This document shows, piece after piece, positions 57,221-64,000 of a stretch of DNA of 64,000 nt. A model generated the notes under the pieces. The model did not search any database, was not told the DNA's origin, and saw only the letters and a program-made list of their open reading frames with translations. The stretch lies in the NCBI GenBank assembly GCA_030737875.1, contig CM060909.1, positions 393,275,565 to 393,339,564 on the forward strand, read 5' to 3'. Both the position numbers and the translations under genes were made by a program. The first letter of the stretch is position 1. Every line of letters begins with the position of its first letter. Origin of the DNA: Allium sativum. Lineage: Eukaryota > Streptophyta > Magnoliopsida > Asparagales > Amaryllidaceae.

Positions 57221-57598
57221 TTGGGCCCATCCATAGTGAGAAGGGTCCTGGTTGACAGTGGGGAATCCGTCAATGTTCTTTTCATCAATGCATTTAATAA
57301 GATGAACCTTTCTATGAACGATGTGAGAGCTTGCCAGAATAAGATTCATGGTTTTATTGGGCAACCCACTCAATCGATTGGCGTCATCAACTTGATCATT
57401 GAACTCGAAGGAGGAGAACGAAAGGTTGCCATGGGGCAATATTTTGTCATAGTTGATGAGCTTTCGGCATATAATGCCTTTCTCGGGAGACCGGCTCTTG
57501 CTGCATTCAGGATAGAAATGGATCCATGGCACTTGACCATGAAATTCCCTACCAAAAATGGAGTTAGCATCATTAAGGGTGACCAGAAGGCAGCATGA
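57221..57598 (+). pseudogene. Protease of element I
   Basis: VRRVLVDSGESVNVLFINAF (catalytic DSG), HGFIGQPTQSIGVINLIIEL, VDELSAYNAFLGRPALAAFR and MKFPTKNGVSIIKGDQKAA align with C's protease along its whole length. The frame is open to TGA 57596-57598. The active site is intact, but upstream and downstream frames are broken. Confidence 0.85.
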
Positions 57599-57810
57599 GA
57601 ATGCTACATGGTAGAACTGGTTGAAGCTAGAAAGAAGGGAACAAAGAAGAAGGCGGAAGCTCCAACTCGCATTCATGATTTCCCCTTATAGCAACTAGGG
57701 CGGGGCCCTCACACCGATGAACACAGTGGATCTCAAAAGGAGGTGGACATGGAAAAGTCGATGTGGGGGAAAGCAGAGCGGCGCTAGCTTAAGCCACAAT
57801 CTCAATCCCA

Positions 57811-58157
57811 GTGCATGACGGGGATCCTAACAAAGTACTGCAAATAGGTTCTCAGTTGGGCCTAAAGTTGCAAAGAGAATTAATCTTGTTTTTAAAAACA
57901 AATCTAGATGTTTTCGATTGGACACATTCTGACATGTGTGGAATTTCATGTGATGTAATAGTGCGTAAGTTGAATGTTAATCCAAGTTTAACTCCGATAA
58001 AGAAAAAAAGACGAGTTCAAGGACCTGAAAGATCTGTAGCATTAAAATAAGAAGTGGATAGGTTGTTCAAAAATAACTTTATACGAGAGTCCACATATCC
58101 TGATTGGGTTTCCAATCCGGTTCTTGTTAAAAAGTCCAATGACATATGGAGAGTGTG
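57811..58157 (+). pseudogene. RT N-terminus of element I, cut by LTR H
   Basis: DPNKVLQIGSQLGLKLQREL, DVFDWTHSDMCGIS and IKKKRRVQGPERSVALK match C's RT start. TAA at 58048-58050 stops it (GAA or CAA expected); then DRLFKNNFIRESTYPDWVSN and LVKKSNDIWRVC run to the insertion of H at 58158. No catalytic motifs lie within the window. Confidence 0.85.
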
Positions 58158-59149
58158 TGTAACAACCCGTAAAATGCGAGCCAATTTGAAATTTTTATTT
58201 TGGCAATTTTAGCGAATTTTGATTATTTAAAATGAATTATTTTAAATAATATCGACGAGAAATTTATTTTTAATAGAATTCGAACGTATATATTATACGC
58301 GTCGTCGTTAGAATATAAATATTTATATATAATTATAAATAGAATTGAAAATGGCGCGGTAGTTCGATAATTCGATTTCAAACTTCAATTGAATGTACCG
58401 GGTGCAAAACAATCCGGATTTTAGTGAAACCAAAAATAATGGAATCTAATAGTGAATATCTTTCCAACGAAGTTAACAAACTGAGATTTCACTTTATAAA
58501 TGATAAGATATGTCCAGTTGAAATTTCTGAATAGTCGCTATGGAATTCAGGCCCTTAAAAATGGACATTTTGCAAACGACCTCGGATTTCGACGAAACCA
58601 GTTTTGTTGGGTCCGGGATGTAAAGTTATTGCTAGGTTTCAAATTTCATAATTTTTCGAATCAATATGTGAGCGTGGCATAGGAAAACGCGTTTGACCAG
58701 TTTCAGTTGATTTTAATCGACTGGAAATTGGCCATTTTTCTAACGGTCTCAGAATTCGACGAAACTAGTTTTGTTAGGACCGTATCGTCAATACGAAGCT
58801 AGAAAATATTTTTCTGGAATTTTTAGAGTTAGTATGTGGCCCCGGTAATCTGAAATGTACGTTTAAAATTCAATATATAGTGATTTAAATGTAAATTTAA
58901 CGAAAACTGATTCAAACAGTCGAATCAGCTTGCGATACATATCCCATTGTGTTCGGAATGGGGGTAATTAGCTAGGGGCGACAGTCGGTGGGCTAGATTT
59001 CGAGTTAAAACGGAAAGTCAACTTTAAATTGAATTAAATAATTAAATTAAAAAAAATATATATATATAAAATATAACCCTCCCCCTTAAAAACCCGCTGG
59101 CCCCCTTTTTATTCTCAAATCGTTTTCAAATTAAAAAAAAAAAAAAAAG

Positions 59150-59420
59150 GAGAAGAGGCGACGAAGGCGGGGAGGAGCCGCCGCCCTCCCCAAGGGCCAC
59201 CGCGCCTCGTCAACGACCCCCCCCCTCTCTTCCACCTCGACCGCGACGCAAGAAGACCCCCCCCTCGCCAGGAACAATCGCGAAGGACCCCCCCCCCCCT
59301 AGTCGAAGCCTGGAACCCTGCCGCGACACCCCCTGACGCCTGACGCCGCGCCCCTCCTCTTCGATTTCGAACGCCAGTGCCCTAAACCCCAAACTGACCC
59401 CCCCTCTTCTTCCGACTGTA
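59150..59420 (+). other. GC-rich leader region in LTR H
   Basis: Runs of C (ccccccccc near 59288) and G/C-rich codon-like sequence in otherwise AT-rich DNA. E has a similar GC-rich stretch at 9710-10040 downstream of its TATA box. Frames here look like by-products of composition. Confidence 0.5.
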
Positions 59421-59801
59421 AGTAATTTATTTATTTTATTCAGTTATTTACTGATATTTATTAAAAGTAATTAGTTTTTAAATTATAAAATCAGTTTTAT
59501 CACATAAAAGTTAGGATTTTATCACATAAAAGTTAGGATTTTTATCACTTAGAAGTTGAGATTTTTATCTACTTAAAGACGAGATTTTTAATGTGTTAAA
59601 AATGTGATCTTTTTAGTGTATATCGCGTTGTAAAAATATAACCTTTTTATTTAAAGTAGGGTGATAAAGATATAATCTTTCTCGTATATAAAACAAGTTA
59701 AAAAAATATAATTTTTTTAGTGATGAAAGGCGAAAACTTTATTTTTATAAAGGCGAAAACTTTATTTTAGGAAAGGCGAAATCTTCATGTGGAAAATAGC
59801 G

Positions 59802-60165
59802 AACTAAAAATTCGATTTTTATATATTGAATAGCGAACTAAAAATTCGATTTTTATATATTGAACTTTGAACTAAAAATTCGATTTTTATATATTGAATA
59901 GCGAACTAAAAATTCGATTTTTATATATTGAATAGCGAACTAAAAATTCGATTTTTATATATTGAATAGCGAAATAAAAATTCGATTTTTATATATTGAA
60001 CTTTGAAATAAAAATTCGATTTTTATATATTGAACTTTGAAATAAAAATTCGATTTTTATATATTGAACTTTGAAATAAAAATTCGATTTTTATATATTG
60101 AACTTTGAAATAAAAATTCGATTTTTATATATTGAACTTTGAAATAAAAATTCGATTTTTACATA
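59802..60165. repeat. 34-bp tandem array in LTR H
   Basis: About 10.7 units of gaactaaaaattcgattttt plus atatattgaatagc. Two variants alternate in blocks: ending aatagcgaa at the left, aactttgaa at the right. Confidence 0.9.
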
Positions 60166-61199
60166 GGTAGTGAAAGCGGACAACGGAGGTTCAAAAAGGG
60201 CGAAACGACGAAGACTTCTGCAAAAGAAGAGCCGTGGAGCTAGGATAGCTATATGTGAGAATTTCTCACCTTTCAAATTTATTTTCTAGTTATATATATA
60301 TACTAGGATGCAGACGGTGTTTAGTAGCACCCGACACAATCGTCCACAGACCATGGACTTGTTTGTTTGATTGTTTGGTGATTGATTGCGATATTGGTTT
60401 GAATGTGGTTTGTGATGTGAAAAATCGAATCGATAAATTGGTTAGGATTAGACGTGCGCCGTTATAAGGCGTAGGAGTAAGGCTAGGTTAGACCCTTACT
60501 CCAAATTTTGTGGTTTGCAAAATGAAATTGATTTGATTGATGAGTGAATGGCGTGGGCCTTCACTAGACCGGGGATAAGGCTAGGCCTCGTCCCGTTTCT
60601 AGTATCGTGCCGTTATGCCGCCGAAATATGTTAGAAAAATAAAAATACCATTTTATTTAAAGAATGAACTGAATAGAAATTCATATGTTAAAATAAAATG
60701 TTTTATCGTTAAAAATATAATTTTTAACGTGAATGTGAATAAATAAAATATTCATTTACAAACCAGACGGTTTGTTTATGTACACCTATTTGAAGGACAT
60801 TGATTGGGTCGATAGATTTTACACATCGCCCAACTGCACAAATAAAATATGCGTTTGATTGTTTGAAACCCCACACGGGTGTTGGGATGAAATTTGAAGT
60901 TCACTCATCCTGATTGATTAAATATGTCGATCGATTGATTGACAGGCTGTTATAAGCGTTAGATATCTATATTTGATGCTTATACAGTGTAGTGCACTTT
61001 GGTTGATGGTTGATTATTTTCAATGCTATTATATACATGTGTTGTATGAAAATCCATATAATTAATTTTATATGGTAATTGATTGGGCCTCATTCCAGTT
61101 TTGAAAAAGAAATATTTGAAAAAGAAATATTTGAAATAGAATATTTGAAAATAAAGGAATATATGAAGCCGTGTTGATTAGATTGACGCCATTTTGACG

Positions 61200-61560
61200 T
61201 GAACGATATTTATATCGATTTTAAAAACGAATTCAAAATGAATTGAAAACGATTTCGAAATGAATTGAATTGAAAACGAATTCAAAATGAATTGAAAACG
61301 ATTTCGAAATGAATTGAATTGAAAACGATTTCGAAATGAATTGAATTGAAAACGAATTCAAAATGAATTGAAAACGATTTCGAAATGAATTGAATTGAAA
61401 ACGAATTCAAAATGAATTGAAAACGATTTCGAAATGAATTGAATTGAAAACGATTTCGAAATGAATTGAATTGAAAACGAATTCAAATGGAATAGAAAGC
61501 GAATTGAAATGAATTCAAATTGAATTGAAATTCGAATTGAATAGAAATGAATTTTTAAAC
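61200..61560. repeat. Nested GAATTGAAAACGA tandem array in LTR H
   Basis: Units of about 22 bp (gaattgaaaacgatttcgaaat and gaattgaaaacgaattcaaaat) alternate in higher-order repeats of about 44-50 bp, five or more copies. Confidence 0.85.
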
Positions 61561-64000
61561 GAATTTATAAAGAAGAATTCAATTTTGCTTTGAATTGAAA
61601 TAGAAGTTGAAATAGAATTTGAAACGAATTTAAAACTATTTATATAATTCGTTTTAAATAGAAATCGACGAAATATATATTATATATATTATATATATAA
61701 TATAATGGCCTGAATAGAACGCGCCGCGCCGCGGCAGTTCGCGAATTTCGACCATTTATTTCAAACGGACATTACGGGAGATCCGACCGTCGGATTCTCC
61801 TAAAACCGGAACCGTTGGGTTCGTATCGAAAAGAGCTTTCTAACGAATATTAGAAATTAGAAATCTAACGGTTGGATTTGGAATTATGTCCAAATCAAAT
61901 TCGAAAAAGGTCGCTGTAAGTGCAGTTCGATGGCCGTTGATGGAAATCGACTGTACGGGCCTTGATAAAATTATTAAAAATAGTAATAATTTATGTAAAA
62001 TCATAAGAAATGATTTGTGAAGATTTGGGATGAAAAACTCCATATTTGAAAAGATAAAAATAGATTTTTATCGAAATGAACTAGTTTTGAACTAGAATTA
62101 TAATTCTATTTATTTTTAGATAAATAAATTGAATTCGAAAAGGGTTTTGAAAATAACCAAAATTTCCAATGATTGCATTGGAGTGGATTTGAATCGAAAT
62201 TGTCTTCGGAATATTTCGATGTTGGAATTCGTGATTATACAGGTGTTGTTATGGAAATTTGAAAGATATATTTTTATATCGTTATTTCCAATACGACATT
62301 TGTTAATCGTAGAATTTGATATTGAATATAGGCCGATATATTTTCTATTCAGAGCCTTGTATTTAATATCAAATGTGATTTGGGTTTGTCGTGAATGGTG
62401 TCTTCACTAACACCGTTCTTGGACCCAGTTGAGAAAAGATTAAATCTTTTTATTTAGATTTAATGAAGTGTACCAATTAAATGATATTTAATTGGAATTG
62501 AATTGATATTGATTTTTGGGTTTATCGTGAACAGTGTTTTAAATAACACTCGTTCTTTAACCCGATAATTAATGAATGTGATTTTGGGTTTATCGTGAAC
62601 CGTGTTTTAAATGACACTGATTCTTTAACCCAGATAATGATTAAAACTAAGTGGAGTTTTAATGAATCTTTAATTAGATTGAAAAGATCGAGAATGGAGT
62701 ATCACCAGTTTTGCTCCAGGCGATAGTTAAATCTTTAATTAGATTTGAACGTGAAATTTAGAAACTAACTGTCGGTTAGCCAAGCAGAATGGTTTTCTGG
62801 ATATTGATCTGATGTTGGTTTCGGCCTTCGGGGTTAATATTTGGGGAATTATTCTCTTGATTAATTTACGGTTAGTGACTAATGAATTGGAATGAGGCGT
62901 ATGTTGTGTTTGTGTAACACTTATTTAAAATATACGCGAGTTATTCGGAAAGACCGGGTTTATCCCATTCTGAGTAACTGATACGACGATAAGTCGAAGA
63001 TGAAGACGATGGTCGAAGACCGGAGGTCTTCACGTCGTTTGGGTGATAACTGATGATCTTGATTGGGCTGTACACCCAAGAAGATGGAAACAGTTAGTGA
63101 TCGTCCAGACGTACTTGGAGATCGATGGATATGCGGGGTACTAGGTGCCTCCGGTTTCGTTCAGCCCCAGAACGGACTTGTAAATGGACTGTGTGTCTGA
63201 CATCGGATTTCATTCTGTGTGACTGATATCGGTTGCATAGGATGGTTTGCCTGTGTGGCATGCTAAGATGCAAAAGATCAAGGCTTCTGTTGAAAAGCAA
63301 AGTCTTGTGGTGATGATCAAAGCAAGGCCTTTGTGGCATAGCTTTGTGTAACGTTTGCTTCGCGAGTTTCACACCCGGTATGAACCAAAAACGGGAGGGA
63401 CATCAGGGAGGACTTGCGTTTCTTTCTAGCTAGAAGTGGCGTCAGTGGTTTTACACGCCCTGACGAGTTTGACTTATGTGGTTGTTGCGGTTGCGAGGCG
63501 CCTCGGTTATATCGGTTTCGGCCGAATGCATTCTGGTCGGCTGACGGACCAGACTTACACCCCATAGGGTGGGGAGACGTATTGTTCAGGCATAATAATC
63601 CACTCCGTGTGGACCAGCCCTGACGATCCAAGGGGCAGTTGCGGCTGTTCCTGAGGCTCGGGCTAGACAGTCTCGAATCGGTTGAGGATCTTGCCCCTAG
63701 CCTCGGTTCATAGATGGAAACCCAATTTCCAAATACGTGACTTTGCGATTTTGATTGTATAACCTATATATGGCGACATAGTGGTATGGGGCATTCATGC
63801 CGTCTATGATTGATACTTATGATTTGAAGTTGTTTTATACACTATGCACTTATAATGGTATCAAATGATTTCTTTTAAACGTATCAAGCATTCTTGGCTG
63901 TTATAAGGTAAAAACCCTATCCCCCGGCTTGCGTTGCATTGTGTGATAGGACCTGGGTCTTATAACAGCTTCATTTTTCTTTATTTAGCATTGCGCTGTT

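Larger units (their letters stand above)
54775..58157 (+). mobile_element. Element I: decayed Tat-lineage element, cut on both sides
   Basis: Partial LTR (54775-55177), a TGGCGCCCACCGTGGGG primer site, and gag, protease and RT start on the plus strand in Tat order. Many stop codons and frameshifts. The left end is removed by the D LTR; the right is cut by LTR H inside RT. It is the outermost and oldest-looking layer. Confidence 0.88.
58158..64000 (+). mobile_element. Element H: long LTR related to E, cut by window edge
   Basis: Starts TGTAACAACCCG inside element I's RT; GTGTG (58153-58157) would be the duplicated target. Order matches E: AT-rich start, GC-rich leader (59150-59410), tandem repeats, then the conserved 3' third (acggacttgtaaatgg near 63170; tttctttctagcta near 63419). 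By comparison with E, about 0.6 kb is missing at the right. No protein gene seen. Confidence 0.85.

Noticed and set aside
57035..57676. 213-codon open frame on the minus strand
   Set aside because: It lies opposite the protease of element I, which has clear motifs on the plus strand; it is a shadow.
59210..59392. Gly/Arg-rich minus-strand frame in LTR H
   Set aside because: Arises from a C-rich tract; no homologue in E.

Overview
The window is intergenic plant DNA made almost entirely of nested LTR retrotransposons. I see no host gene, tRNA, rRNA or CRISPR array. The lineages are plant-specific: long-LTR chromoviruses (Ty3/gypsy, Tekay/Del-like) and Tat-lineage Ty3/gypsy elements with a second RNase H. 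AT-rich solo LTRs also point to a flowering-plant genome, probably a eudicot, in a heterochromatic block. I cannot name the species.

Layout, left to right. Element A (1-8939, minus strand) is a chromovirus with almost identical LTRs (3' LTR cut by the window edge) but a ruined coding region. It sits in a long LTR of family D (pieces 8940-9051 and 14781-16659). That LTR is also split by solo LTR E (9052-14780, TSD GATAT). Next comes a plus-oriented A/B-type LTR fragment, G (16660-19442), then an LTR of a D-like family, F (19443-19994, resuming at 46181). F is split by element C (19995-46180, minus, TSD ATAAT), a complete Tat-lineage element with 714-bp LTRs. C's gag is split by element B (32994-44776, minus, TSD CGCAG), a nearly intact chromovirus. 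To the right of F is about 0.8 kb of unassigned DNA, then a full-length D LTR (50460-54774). It abuts the truncated LTR of element I (54775-58157, plus), a decayed Tat element. I's reverse transcriptase is cut by a long LTR, H (58158-64000 and beyond), related to E.

How the parts work. B carries gag, protease, RT, RNase H, integrase and chromodomain in one frame, broken only by two stop codons. Its initiator-Met tRNA primer site and polypurine tract are in place. A keeps LTRs, primer site and polypurine tract but no usable protein, so it most likely moved with proteins from a B-like relative. C has gag, PR, RT, RNase H, archaeal-type RNase H and integrase on the minus strand. On the plus strand, between integrase and 3' LTR, it has an antisense gene with TATA box, introns and polyA signal, plus a 111-bp tandem array. 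LTR divergence by eye (A about 1 substitution in 1.46 kb, B about 0.8%, C about 3.5%) agrees with the nesting order.

The most unusual signal is a roughly 100-nt hairpin module. It is present twice per LTR in the A, B and G families, lies about 1.4-1.8 kb downstream of the LTR TATA box, and has stems that differ in sequence between copies but stay paired.
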